From NCBI RefSeq assembly GCF_000732325.1, contig NZ_BBIW01000003.1, positions 484,610-548,609 on the forward strand: DNA of 64,000 bases. Direction: 5' to 3'. The stretch comes from Paenibacillus sp. TCA20 (GTDB taxonomy: Bacteria; Bacillota; Bacilli; Paenibacillales; Paenibacillaceae). The position numbers were made by a program, and so were the translations under genes. The notes under the pieces are model-generated. The model saw nothing but the letters and a program-made list of their open reading frames with translations, made no database searches and had not been told where the DNA came from. Positions 35,657-45,800 of this stretch are shown in pieces; the stretch's first letter is position 1; every line of letters starts with the position of its first letter.

Positions 35657-36259
35657 ATGGAGGCTTTTACGAAATTAACAGGTCTTGTTGCACCTGTAGA
35701 CCGAGTGAATGTGGACACGGATGCGATCATTCCGAAGCAATTCCTAAAAAGAATTGAGCGTACGGGATTCGGACAGTTTTTGTTCTATGAATGGAGATTT
35801 GATGAACAGGGTAACGAGATTCCTACCTTCTCCTTAAACCAAGATCAATATAAGGGGGCATCTGTTCTCATATCCAGAGCTAACTTTGGCTGCGGATCGT
35901 CTCGTGAGCATGCTCCATGGGCAATTCTGGACTACGGATTCCGCTGTGTTATCGCTCCTTCGTTCGCGGATATCTTCTATAATAACTGCTTCAAGAACGG
36001 CATCCTTCCAATCAAGCTGTCTGAGGAGCAAGTAGAGGATTTATTCCAGCGTACGAATGCGAACCCGGGTTATGAGCTGAATGTAGACTTGGAGAACAAG
36101 ACGATTACAGATCAGCAAGGCTTGTCGATCTCATTTGATCTGGATGAGCACCGCAGACAATTCTTGCTGCAAGGGCTTGATGATATCGGCTTAACGCTTC
36201 AGCATGAGGATGCCATTACTGCTTACGAGCAGAAGCATGCTGCTAAATTATTTGCATAA
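35657..36259 (+). CDS. leuD: 3-isopropylmalate dehydratase small subunit LeuD
   Basis: A 200-residue swivel subunit. Markers: [15 protein letters not shown] near the N-terminus, [12 protein letters not shown] and [19 protein letters not shown] 35657 follows AGAGGAGAA by 7 nt; the upstream in-frame ATG 35621 lacks a ribosome binding site. It is 51 nt after leuC, in the same operon, and is followed by a terminator. Confidence 0.96.
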   Translation: MEAFTKLTGLVAPVDRVNVDTDAIIPKQFLKRIERTGFGQFLFYEWRFDEQGNEIPTFSLNQDQYKGASVLISRANFGCGSSREHAPWAILDYGFRCVIAPSFADIFYNNCFKNGILPIKLSEEQVEDLFQRTNANPGYELNVDLENKTITDQQGLSISFDLDEHRRQFLLQGLDDIGLTLQHEDAITAYEQKHAAKLFA

Positions 36260-36306
36260 TACAATCCATTCAATAGACTTAAGAGAATAAACATATCAGT
36301 AAGCAG

Positions 36307-36338
36307 GTCCGGATAAGAGATATCCGGACTTATTTTTT
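36307..36338 (+). terminator. Terminator of leuCD
   Basis: A perfect 9-bp stem GTCCGGATA / TATCCGGAC is followed by TTATTTTTT. Confidence 0.9.
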
Positions 36339-36569
36339 ATACACAAAGAGCTATATTTCTCGTGAATGTAATATGAAAGTAACATAGTTGATAGCTGGCA
36401 TGCTAAAATATGACAAATTCGTAGCACCACAGTGGATACTTTTTTGATATGATGAGATAGATCCGCAACTTTTATCCATTTCTGTCGTCTAATATTTTGT
36501 TAATAGCTGGATTCTTTCTGTAATTTAATAGAAAACGAGCTATGTTCAAAAAAAAGCAGAATTGGAAGG
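36339..36569. other. AT-rich upstream region of the amidase gene
   Basis: About 230 bp without an ORF or strong hairpin. TAACAT and TAAAAT 18 nt apart near 36.38-36.41 kb could be a weak promoter. I see nothing else that can be supported. Confidence 0.4.
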
Positions 36570-37967
36570 GTGACGGATGAAAAGTTAAAAGTTTTAGTCG
36601 CATTGCTATGCTTCATGTGGATCTTCCCTGGTCTCGGACAAGCAGCGACAGACATCAAGATCGTTCTCGATGGCAGTCAGTTGAGTCTTCCCTCTGGCGT
36701 AAAGGCAGAGAATATCAACAGCAAAGTTATGATACCCATTCGTGTCGTCTCAGAGAAGTTAGGTTACAGTGTCGGTTGGGAGCAGAAGACGAAGACGGTT
36801 ACTATAAAACAAGATCAAACAGTAATTAAGATGGTAGCTGGCAAGAAGACCGCGACCGTCAATGGTTCTACCGTCAATCTTGACGCTGCGCCAATCATCA
36901 AAAATGGAACAACGCTTGTACCCATCCGCTTCGTAGGTGAGACCATGGGATTGCAGGTGAGCTGGAACAATCAAAGCAAGACGGTGTACCTCAATTCAAA
37001 CAGCGGCTCAGGCGGAAGTGAAATTCCTCCTGCTGGCGGTAACGGCAGTGATTCGAATTTGATTCAAGTGAATGGAATCAGCTTTACGGACAGCAAGCTT
37101 ATGATTGCAACAAGCGGAGGAGCGGCGCCGACGGCATTCAAAATGTCTGCCCCAGACCGAGTTGTTGTAGACATTCCGAATGCCGAATTCAGCAGCTTGT
37201 TCGCAGATACACAAGCGCTTGACATCACCAAGAGCATAGCCGGGCAAATTGTCGTCGATGGTTATGAAGGTGTAGAGAAAGTAAGATATGCGCTCTTCAG
37301 CAATGATCCTTCCACAGTACGAGTGGTTATTGATCTGAGCTATGCGATGAATTATAAGATGACTTCCTCGAATGCAGGCTTGATTACCGTTACATTGGAT
37401 ACGGATAGTGGTACAACGACACCGCCGGCGACGAAGAAGAAAACGGTTGTTATTGATGCAGGGCATGGAGATCAGGATCCAGGCGCAATCGGAGTAACAG
37501 GCAAATATGAGAAGAACTTTACCTTGACGATGGCACTCAAGATCGAACAGCTCCTTAAAAAGGAGCCGGGCATTAACGTTATTACGACTCGTGATGATGA
37601 TACATTCCTTGAACTGTCCGAACGAGTTAAAATCGCAAACAATGCAAAGGCAGATGTATTTCTATCGATTCATGCGAATGCCGGACCGGCATCGGCAACA
37701 GGTTCAGAAACTTACTATAACCGTTCCAACAGCAAGTCACTGGCGAACACAGTGCACAAGTACATGGTACAGGCTGCAGGTCTTAGAGACCGTGGGGTCA
37801 AAACAGGTAATTTTGCCGTTATAAGAGATACGACAATGCCTGCAATATTGCTCGAGGTTGGATTCCTCAGCAACAAGAACGATGAAGCAGCACTCTTTAA
37901 TACAACCTTCCAGAATCGTGTAGCAGAAGGCGTAGTGAAGGGCATCAAGGAATACTTGGGATTGTAG
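36570..37967 (+). CDS. Secreted N-acetylmuramoyl-L-alanine amidase
   Basis: A 465-residue cell-wall hydrolase: signal peptide (1-25), two copper-amine-oxidase-N-like stalk repeats (about 30-140; VMIPIRVVSEKLGY and TLVPIRFVGETMGL), a Gly/Ser linker, an AMIN domain (165-280) and a C-terminal Amidase_3 domain. Zinc ligands His299, His368 and Glu314 and catalytic Glu429 are present, so it should cut the amide between MurNAc and L-Ala. The frame opens only from GTG 36570. An ideally spaced ATG 36577 reads ATG AAA AGT TAA; one more A there would give MKKLKVLVA in the amidase frame, suggesting a one-base loss at the start. Confidence 0.87.
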   Translation: MTDEKLKVLVALLCFMWIFPGLGQAATDIKIVLDGSQLSLPSGVKAENINSKVMIPIRVVSEKLGYSVGWEQKTKTVTIKQDQTVIKMVAGKKTATVNGSTVNLDAAPIIKNGTTLVPIRFVGETMGLQVSWNNQSKTVYLNSNSGSGGSEIPPAGGNGSDSNLIQVNGISFTDSKLMIATSGGAAPTAFKMSAPDRVVVDIPNAEFSSLFADTQALDITKSIAGQIVVDGYEGVEKVRYALFSNDPSTVRVVIDLSYAMNYKMTSSNAGLITVTLDTDSGTTTPPATKKKTVVIDAGHGDQDPGAIGVTGKYEKNFTLTMALKIEQLLKKEPGINVITTRDDDTFLELSERVKIANNAKADVFLSIHANAGPASATGSETYYNRSNSKSLANTVHKYMVQAAGLRDRGVKTGNFAVIRDTTMPAILLEVGFLSNKNDEAALFNTTFQNRVAEGVVKGIKEYLGL

Positions 37968-38096
37968 AATCCAAATGGATGAAGCAGCAAGAGCTTGTGA
38001 ATGAAAGAAATGACAATCCTTAAACGTCTCTACAATTAGCAGACAGTACATTCTTCGTTCGAACGATTTAATAGCTGACAAAAAAGGGTGATAGAG

Positions 38097-38765
38097 ATGA
38101 TGAGAAAAAAATGGTGGATGGTCGCATTATTGGCTGTATCACTGACTACACTTGCAGCCTGCGGAAACAATCCAACCGCCTCTCCACCGAATTCCGATTC
38201 GGAACAGCAAACAGGCAGTGAAACGGATCCGCAAACGGATGATACACAAGGAGAAACGGAGCCGGCTGAACCTCAAACGCCTCCCGAAGAGAGCAACACT
38301 ACTGGAAATGGAGGGACAAGCACCGGCGGCACGAATGGAAGCTCTAGTGAGCAAGCTGAGGATGTAGAGACCAAGGAAGCTGACATTCAGGTCTATTACA
38401 CCGATCCGGAGCTGCTTGAGGTGAAGTCTGCGACGCAAACGATCTCTTACAAAGCGGATTGGAGTAAGTATGAAGCTGCCTTTAAGGCACTTCAGCACAG
38501 TGACAGCGAAGAGCTGGTTCCATTGTGGTCTGAAGAAATAACCATTAATAAGCTGGAAGTCGATGGAGGAAATATTACACTTGATCTGAAAATTCCAGCA
38601 ACCGCAAATCTGGGATCGAGCGGAGAATCCTTTGCTATTGATGCCCTGAAGCAGACCTTCTTCCAATTCGAAGAAGTAGAGTCACTTGAGCTGCTTGTTG
38701 ATGGTGAGCAGAAAGAAAGTTTGATGGGACATGTTGAATTAGAACATCCCATGACAAGAGAATAG
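38097..38765 (+). CDS. GerM-like lipoprotein (GerMN domain)
   Basis: A 222-residue lipoprotein: a signal peptide with lipobox LAAC at about residues 18-21, a Thr/Glu/Pro/Gly-rich disordered linker (about 22-95), and one GerMN-like beta domain (IQVYYTDPELL to the C-terminus; ITLDLKIPA, FAIDALKQTFFQF). GerM of B. subtilis has two such domains and acts in spore germination and cortex; this one has a single copy, so a cell-envelope role is all that can be said. Start ATG 38097 from AAAGGGTG spacing. It follows the amidase gene after about 130 nt. Confidence 0.78.
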   Translation: MMRKKWWMVALLAVSLTTLAACGNNPTASPPNSDSEQQTGSETDPQTDDTQGETEPAEPQTPPEESNTTGNGGTSTGGTNGSSSEQAEDVETKEADIQVYYTDPELLEVKSATQTISYKADWSKYEAAFKALQHSDSEELVPLWSEEITINKLEVDGGNITLDLKIPATANLGSSGESFAIDALKQTFFQFEEVESLELLVDGEQKESLMGHVELEHPMTRE

Positions 38766-38773
38766 ATATAGGT

Positions 38774-38814
38774 GAATCCATTTCATAAACTTTATACTTT
38801 TATGGAATGGATTC
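38774..38814. repeat. Dispersed palindromic repeat, copy G
   Basis: GAATCCATTTCATAAA is inverted as TTTATGGAATGGATTC with one wobble and about 9 nt between. The arm resembles the GAATCAATTTCATAAA arms of copies B and C. It lies 8 bp after the GerM-like gene. Confidence 0.55.
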
Positions 38815-38888
38815 CAACTATACAGCAATATCTTGCTGACGATCATGGTATACAAATTGATGTGCACATATAGAGAGGAGAAGTAATC

Positions 38889-41612
38889 TTGACTTTCAAA
38901 CCTAGCGATATCAATGCCAAGCATTCCAAAAAAATGGTATCTGCCATGCTCGCCAGTCTGATGGCGCTGAGTGCCGGTGCGGGAGTGGCGGGAGCTGATA
39001 CAGCTCCCGCTGCTGTCACGACGGCGGCTCAAGGCGCATTCAGCGATGTAAAGAGCGGATACTGGGCAGAAAAGCATATATACAAACTTGCATCTCTAGA
39101 CATCTTGGTGGGAGACAGAGGGCTGTTTAGACCGGGAGATGCAGTGACCAAGCAGGAAGCTGTGACCATAGCCATTCGATTTATGAACCAGAAATCCAAC
39201 CTGCCTGCTGGCAGCAGTATAAAATTACCTGATGGCATTAGCACGAGTGAGTATGCCAAATCCTATGTATCTCTTGCTTTTGATCTGGGTCTGCTAGAGG
39301 AAGCAGAAGAAGCTAAGGGGATTTCAGAGAAGGCGATTTGGGGGCAGCAGGCAGCTTCGAGAGAATGGATCGCGAAGCTTGTCATTAGAGCCATTGGTAA
39401 AGAAGCGGAAGCAAACGCAGCAGGAAGTGCCAATTCCAGCTTCGTTGATGACAGCCAAATTACAGTAGCCAATAAGCCTTATGTCAACCTGGCGGCAGAG
39501 CTTGAAATTGCACAAGGAACAACAGGCAATAAATTTAATCCGCAAGGCACTGTAACTCGAGCTGAGATAACAGCATTCTTCAATCGCGGCAGTGAATACA
39601 CCGATTATAAATATGAGAATCAGTACAAAGGATACATAACCGAACGAACAGACAGCAAATTAACTTTGTACACGGGAAGCGAATATGTAAGCTTTACTAT
39701 TAATCCAGCTACAGCGTTTTATAATCGTTCATCTTCATCCAAAATCGCGCCATCCGATATTAAACTGTACACAGAAATGGTTGTATCAGGTACAAATTTC
39801 AATGCAGCCTATGTAGAGAGCACAAGTGATACTCCTCAGGTTGAAGCCATTGAAGGCAGCTTTGAACGTCTGTCAGGCAACAAATTATGGATGTTCACCG
39901 GAGATACGTATCAAGAGTTTGCATATACGGATCGTACGGTTTTCTATGATCAGAATGGGCAAGTGATCAAGCCGGAGAACATGACTGCCGGCAGCATCGT
40001 TGAACTACAGCGTGAAACCTTTACCTCAGCCAAAAATCCGGTTGTTGTTCAAGTCAAATCCGGGATGGTTAACAAATCGGCAGAAGGCACCATTCAATCC
40101 ATTGATCCAGTAGCCGGCACTGTAACGGTGGTGAGCACCACAGGTACAACGGATGTGTTAAAGATTCAGGAAGGAACGACAGTCATTCGTTACCATAACG
40201 AGATCGTAGCTTTATCTGAGCTCAAAACAGGCACTGTGATTAAATATTCGATAAAAGATAGTATTACCCAATCCATTGAAGTTACAGCGGGTGTTGAACG
40301 TACGGTACGAGGAACCCTGTATGAGCTGGGCTCAAATCTATCAACCATTACTTATGATCGGAATGGGTCACTTGAAGTGAAGCTGCTTGCACCAGATCCG
40401 CAAATTATCATTAGTGGTATGGACAATCCCAAGCTGACGGATCTGCTTGCAGACAAAACCTCTGGTGATGAAGTTGAGCTTACGCTGAATGCAGAGGATC
40501 AAGTAACCAAGATAGAAGTGCTTAATCGTCAAATGGAACCGCTGAATATGGTTACGGTCGTATCCTATAACAGCAAGACCAAATTACTGACGGTGCTTGA
40601 TTCTAACCAGAAGCCGCATGTGTTTACACTGAATGATGCAACAAAAGTAGATTACAACAGCACCAAGCCGACGCTATCTGGGATCGAGCCTTATTTGACG
40701 GATGGAAGAAAAGTGAACTTAACGACGATTGGCACGCGTGCACTTTCCATTAGTATTGTGTACAAATACGAAGGTACGGTGTCGGAGATTAATACCTCCT
40801 CCAAGACAGTGAAGCTGATTCAATCTAATGGGCAAAGCATCAGCATCCCGTATCAATCAGCACCGACGGTTGAACTATATGGCAAGGCTTCGGCATCCTT
40901 ATCTGATATCAGTATCGGAGATCAAGTAACGGCAATGCTTAGCAGTAATCAGGACAACTTAAGCAAGTTGTATGTCAAATCGGCTGCTCAGTTTGAGGTC
41001 GTATCTCTGAATACCTCAAATTATCGGGCAGAAGTGAAAAAAGATGGAGTAACGAGCTCTATTTATGTGGATAGTCTACCGATTACGAATGATAACGGAG
41101 CAGTCATCAAGCCTTCGGATCTTCAGAAGGGGATGCTGATTAACGTAGCTTTTGATGGTTCTTCCCCAACGGCTGTATCGGTCGTCAAGCAAACATGGGG
41201 CGAAATTAGTTCCATTAACGGTGGAGTTGTCACCTATAAGACGACAACCGGATCAAATGAGACGATAAATGCAGGAAGTAAAGTGAAGGTTGTGAAGAAC
41301 GGAACGACTTCAAGCAGCATGAGTACACTGATTGAAGGAGATCATGTAATTGTGACTAAGGATGCTGATGGAACACCTGTATTCCAGGTGCTGACACCGC
41401 TTAGCAAAACGTTCTGGAAGTACAATGTTGCAGCAAATGAATTGCAGGTCAAGCGTGCATCCATGACAGACAATAACTATCGCTTTAATTTGTCACCAAA
41501 TGTTTACATTCATGAAGGAGACACGACTTTAAGCGTGCAATCTCTCAAAGATAATGATAATATTGTAGTGTATCTGCTCAATAACGTAGTTATCGAGATT
41601 TCTAAACAGTAG
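38889..41612 (+). CDS. S-layer homology domain surface protein
   Basis: A 907-residue exported protein. Signal peptide about 1-35. SLH repeats lie between residues 48 and 230: AFSDVKSGYWAEKHIYKLASLDIL is followed by FRPGDAVTKQEAV, a diverged middle repeat, and a third with FNPQGTVTRAEITAFF. The rest (235-907) is a string of all-beta units of 65-80 residues, each with a pattern like GTIQSIDPVAGTVTVVS. SLH domains bind pyruvylated wall polymer, so it should sit on the cell surface. Start TTG 38889 after GAGAGGAG. No enzyme motif is seen. Three genes in a row here (amidase, lipoprotein, SLH) act at the envelope. Confidence 0.85.
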   Translation: MTFKPSDINAKHSKKMVSAMLASLMALSAGAGVAGADTAPAAVTTAAQGAFSDVKSGYWAEKHIYKLASLDILVGDRGLFRPGDAVTKQEAVTIAIRFMNQKSNLPAGSSIKLPDGISTSEYAKSYVSLAFDLGLLEEAEEAKGISEKAIWGQQAASREWIAKLVIRAIGKEAEANAAGSANSSFVDDSQITVANKPYVNLAAELEIAQGTTGNKFNPQGTVTRAEITAFFNRGSEYTDYKYENQYKGYITERTDSKLTLYTGSEYVSFTINPATAFYNRSSSSKIAPSDIKLYTEMVVSGTNFNAAYVESTSDTPQVEAIEGSFERLSGNKLWMFTGDTYQEFAYTDRTVFYDQNGQVIKPENMTAGSIVELQRETFTSAKNPVVVQVKSGMVNKSAEGTIQSIDPVAGTVTVVSTTGTTDVLKIQEGTTVIRYHNEIVALSELKTGTVIKYSIKDSITQSIEVTAGVERTVRGTLYELGSNLSTITYDRNGSLEVKLLAPDPQIIISGMDNPKLTDLLADKTSGDEVELTLNAEDQVTKIEVLNRQMEPLNMVTVVSYNSKTKLLTVLDSNQKPHVFTLNDATKVDYNSTKPTLSGIEPYLTDGRKVNLTTIGTRALSISIVYKYEGTVSEINTSSKTVKLIQSNGQSISIPYQSAPTVELYGKASASLSDISIGDQVTAMLSSNQDNLSKLYVKSAAQFEVVSLNTSNYRAEVKKDGVTSSIYVDSLPITNDNGAVIKPSDLQKGMLINVAFDGSSPTAVSVVKQTWGEISSINGGVVTYKTTTGSNETINAGSKVKVVKNGTTSSSMSTLIEGDHVIVTKDADGTPVFQVLTPLSKTFWKYNVAANELQVKRASMTDNNYRFNLSPNVYIHEGDTTLSVQSLKDNDNIVVYLLNNVVIEISKQ

Positions 41613-41644
41613 TCATTTCTTTAAACGGCAAGCGAAAGAATGAC

Positions 41645-41683
41645 CGTCTTGATACGGACCAAACGTATCAAGACGTTTTTTTT
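41645..41683 (+). terminator. Terminator of the SLH gene
   Basis: A perfect 12-bp stem CGTCTTGATACG / CGTATCAAGACG with a 7-nt loop and eight Ts. The nth ribosome binding site begins right after the T run. Confidence 0.95.
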
Positions 41684-41701
41684 GTGGGAGGTAAGCTCTT
41701 C

Positions 41702-42406
41702 ATGAATGCAGCGACAGTACGTCACATTCTTGATACGATCGCAAATATGTTTCCAGACGCTCATTGTGAATTGAACCACAGCAACGCGTTTGAACTCACC
41801 ATTGCTGTATTGTTATCTGCACAATGTACGGATGAGACTGTGAATAAAGTGACAGCCGATCTATTCCAGAAGTACAAAACACCGGAGGATTATGTCTCCG
41901 TGCCGCTCGAAGAGCTCGAGCAGGATATTCGGAGAATCGGATTGTACAGGAACAAGGCAAAGCATATACAAAATTTGTGCCGGATATTAATTGAACAGTA
42001 CAGAGGAGAAGTTCCTAGCAGGCATGATGAGCTGGTTCTGCTCCCGGGAGTGGGCCGTAAGACGGCGAATGTGGTCGTTTCAAACGCATTCGGAGTCCCA
42101 GCCATAGCGGTAGATACTCACGTTGAGCGTGTATCGAAACGGCTGGGATTGGTGAATTGGAAGGATTCTGTGCTTGAGGTCGAGAAGAAGCTGATGAAGA
42201 GAGTTCCTATGGATGAATGGACCCTTACGCATCATCGATTAATCTTCTTTGGTCGATACCACTGCAAAGCGCAGGCTCCCAAATGCCAGGTGTGCCCGCT
42301 TCTCGATGTATGCCGTGAGGGCAAGAAGCGTATGAAAACGTCCCAAATCAGGAAAGATAAGGAACGTAGTTCATCTGCTTTACCTAAAAAAATTGCAAAT
42401 GAATAG
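41702..42406 (+). CDS. nth: Endonuclease III Nth
   Basis: A 234-residue DNA glycosylase/AP lyase for oxidised pyrimidines. The helix-hairpin-helix LLPGVGRKTANVV carries the catalytic lysine, the catalytic Asp is in AVDTHVERVSKRLGL, and the 4Fe-4S cluster has C-x6-C-x2-C-x5-C (CKAQAPKCQVCPLLDVC). ATG 41702 is 9 nt from GGGAGGT. In B. subtilis nth follows dnaD; here envelope, proline and leucine genes lie between them. Confidence 0.95.
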   Translation: MNAATVRHILDTIANMFPDAHCELNHSNAFELTIAVLLSAQCTDETVNKVTADLFQKYKTPEDYVSVPLEELEQDIRRIGLYRNKAKHIQNLCRILIEQYRGEVPSRHDELVLLPGVGRKTANVVVSNAFGVPAIAVDTHVERVSKRLGLVNWKDSVLEVEKKLMKRVPMDEWTLTHHRLIFFGRYHCKAQAPKCQVCPLLDVCREGKKRMKTSQIRKDKERSSSALPKKIANE

Positions 42407-42423
42407 TAGAGGATGAGTTAACC

Positions 42424-42693
42424 ATGAAATGTATTTCCGTGTATACTGACCAATTTGAAGCTTTTTCTGATATTTTTGAAGAGATCGTTTCAACTGAAAT
42501 GAGCGAAAATGAAGAAAAAGAAATCGAGGGCATCACAGTGAGCCATTCCGGAGATGTACCCGAGCATTATTTGGAGCGCATGTCTCAGAAGCCTGAAGTG
42601 GTTGTAATGAAGGACAAGAGCAGAAATATTACCATTCTTCAGCATGGACAAGTGTTCGAAATCCTGCTTCCTGCGATGGAAAATGCAGTTTAA
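42424..42693 (+). CDS. Small conserved-looking protein of unknown function
   Basis: An 89-residue acidic soluble protein with alternating strand/helix character (MKCISVYTDQFEAFSDIF; KPEVVVMKDKSRNITILQ). No motif points to an activity. It starts 17 nt after nth and is probably in the same transcript. I cannot assign a family. Confidence 0.6.
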   Translation: MKCISVYTDQFEAFSDIFEEIVSTEMSENEEKEIEGITVSHSGDVPEHYLERMSQKPEVVVMKDKSRNITILQHGQVFEILLPAMENAV

Positions 42694-42756
42694 CGAAGCG
42701 TTTTCAGCTTAAGCGATTTAACAGCTGAGCCGCTATAGGCAATAGATCATACTTTG

Positions 42757-42789
42757 ACCGGGCACCTTTCATTAGGTACCCGGTTATTT
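42757..42789 (+). terminator. Terminator after nth and the small orphan gene
   Basis: ACCGGGCACCT pairs with AGGTACCCGGT with one mismatch, then TTATTT. Confidence 0.7.
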
Positions 42790-42889
42790 GGTATGAAGAA
42801 CATTTTGAGCCGCGGTGGTTCATTTCTATCAAGGTCAGTGATAAAATATACATATTTAACGAGATGAAGAGAAGGAGTCTTTAGAGGAC

Positions 42890-45800
42890 ATGCTGACGAG
42901 TGTAAAGAGACAGAACGACGATTTACGTATGCGTTTACAAGATTTGCAGAAGCTCTTCCTAGACCATGATGATTCGAAGGCTGCAGCGTCAATTGCCGAT
43001 CTTCAAGGAAAGGCAGAGGCAGGTGAACTGACCCTGGCGTTTTGCGGACATTTTTCGGCAGGAAAATCGAGTCTCATTAACCGCTTATGCGGCAAAAAAG
43101 TACTGCCTTCGAGTCCAGTGCCGACAAGTGCGAATGTCGTAGCCATCCGGAATGGTCCGAGACAAGCGAAGATTCATCGAACTGCACCCATTTCGAATCA
43201 AGGAGAGCTTTCGGATCAACCTAACCATGAGATAGATGCCGTGAATGCTGCGAGCCTGTATCCCATTACCGTGTCACCCGATGAGCTGGACGAGTACTGC
43301 AAGAACGGAGAGCAGTATGCTTATATTGAAGTGTGGGAGCAGGTCGGACTTCTCCAGGAACGAGCAGTTCTGCTGGATACGCCTGGAGTGGATTCAACGG
43401 ATGGCGCTCACAAGCAAGCGACCGATTCAGCACTGCATTTGGCGGATGCGGTGTTCTATGTGATGGATTATAACCATGTCCAATCCGAGAATAATCTCAC
43501 TTTTGCGAAAAGTCTGTCAGATTGGGGCAAGCCGCTCTATTTAATTGTAACTCAAATTGACAAGCATCGAGATGAGGAGCTGTCTTTTGCTGAGTACCGG
43601 GCTGCGGTAGAAGCTGCGTTTAACGCTTGGGAAGTCTCTTACGCTGGGCTGTTGTTTACAACTCTGCGGAAGCCTGAACATCCATATAACCAGCTGAATG
43701 TCCTTCCGGACGTAATAGAGAAGCTGTTGTCCATTCGAACTGATCTGTTGAATCACAGCCTGGCATCCTCGGCGATTCATATTTCGAAGCAATTTCTTAT
43801 GAGATATGAGGATGGAAGAGAGGAACGCAAAGGAGGGCTCCTGACAGAGCTCGGTGGAGAAGAAGGCGCCGCGAGGCTTGCTGCCCGAAAGCAAGCGATT
43901 GAACAAGAAATTCAGGCAGTCACAGAGCTCCCGCAGCTTGAACTCAACCGGATTCGAGATGAAGTGGATCGTCTGCTTCAGAACGCTAATTTGACGCCTG
44001 CCGATGTCAGAGAGGCAGCTGGGAAGTACATCGAGAGCCGGCGCCCTGGCTTTAAGGTGGGGTTTCTCTTTTCGGCGGGCAAGACGGAACAGGAGAAGCA
44101 GGAACGCTTCAATCAATTCTGGTCCTTGTTCAGCAAGCAGGCAGAAGGCCAGGCAGCATTTCATTTGAGAACCTTGCTCCGCCAATTGGGCCATACGCAC
44201 GAGCTGTGGAATGAGGAGTGGGATCAGAAGCTGGATGAACAGCTGTACAGTATCGATGAAGGGCTAATCACCTCGAAAAGCACTCCAGACGGAACCGTAA
44301 CGGGTGAGTATGTGCTGAATTATTGTAAAGAGCTTCGAGCCGAGCTCATTGCAAGGTACCGCAAGTCTGCCCTGGAGCTTGCCGAACAGCTGCTGGAGGG
44401 ATTAAAGTCTGCGGCTGCAGATAAACATGGAGAGCTGTTAAGGGAGCTTGAAGAGCTCCGCAAACAATCTGCTGCAGCCGAGGCGTTAACGGCGATCGAG
44501 CAGGAGATCGCCGCGATGTCCGCTGCCGTGCAGGCTCTGCTGCCGGCAAAAGACCAGCTGACCGCAGGTGCGCTGCCTGCGGTCACGGCCCCTGCTGTGC
44601 CTGAGCAGCTCGGCACAGCCTCCGCCGGAATATCAGCCATGTCCACATCGGCTGATATTCCGGCCGCAGCACGCGAGCCCCGCACGAGGCTCGCGCATGC
44701 GCCGCTGGCCGCTCGCAGGCACGAGCGGCTAGCCGCTGCGGCAGCCGGCCTTACGCAGGCGGCTGCCCTTGTAGCCCCGTATACCGCCATGAAATCGGCG
44801 GTACGGGGGCTCACCGCCCGCGCGGCGTCGCTTGCGGGCGGTACCTTTACCCTGGCGCTGTTTGGTGCCTTCAGCGCCGGGAAGTCCTCCTTCGCCAACG
44901 CCTTGCTGGGCGAAGCGGTGCTGCCGGTATCGCCGCATCCAACGACCGCGGCGATCAACCGGATTATGGCGCCAGCCGAAGGGGCGGCACACCGGACGGC
45001 GCGGGTTGCGATGAAGACCCGCGATGCCTTATGGCAGGACCTGACCTTCTCTTTTGATCTGCTTGGACTCGGGAAGGCCGAAGAGCATTCCTGGAGAGAA
45101 AAGGTTGCTGCGCTGACTCCCCAGCAGGTACACCCGGCAGGAAGACCTCACTACAGCTTCCTCAAGGCAGCAGCTGCTGGATACGATGAAGCAGAGCCTA
45201 AGCTTGGAAGTGCGTGGATTGCCAGCATGGACGAATACCGTGCCTATGTGGCAGAGGAGCAGAAGTCCTGTTTCGTGGATTCAATTGATCTGTACTATAA
45301 CTGTGAATTGACCTCGCAGGGAATTATTTTAGTCGATACGCCTGGGGCGGATTCCATCAACGCGAGACATACGGGTGTAACCTTTAATTATATGAAAAAT
45401 GCGGATGCTCTCGTATTTGTCACTTACTACAATCATGCTTTCTCACAAGGTGACAGGCAGTTTCTAAATCAGCTTGGAAGAGTCAAGGATGCCAAATCAC
45501 TGGATAATATGTTTTTTGTCATCAATGCAGCAGACTTGGCATCCTCGGAGGAAGAGCTGGAATTAGTTAAGGAGCATGTAACAAACCAGCTGCAGCACAA
45601 TGGGGTGCGTGTTCCTAAGGTCTATCCGGTATCCAGTCTGCTGGCACTTCAAGCCAAACAGCAAGGAGATGAAGCCAAGCTGGATGCATCTCGGTTCACT
45701 GTATTTGAACGTGCGTTTAGTCATTTTGCCGGAGATGAGCTCCCTGATCTAGCGATCCATGCAGCCAGTAAGGAAGTCGGTTATGTTCGACAGCGTGTGG

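Noticed and set aside
44320..44958. Minus-strand ORF of 212 codons in the GC-rich patch of dynA
   Set aside because: High GC removes stop codons in all frames; the Ala/Ser-rich product has no motif and the plus-strand GTPase is clear.
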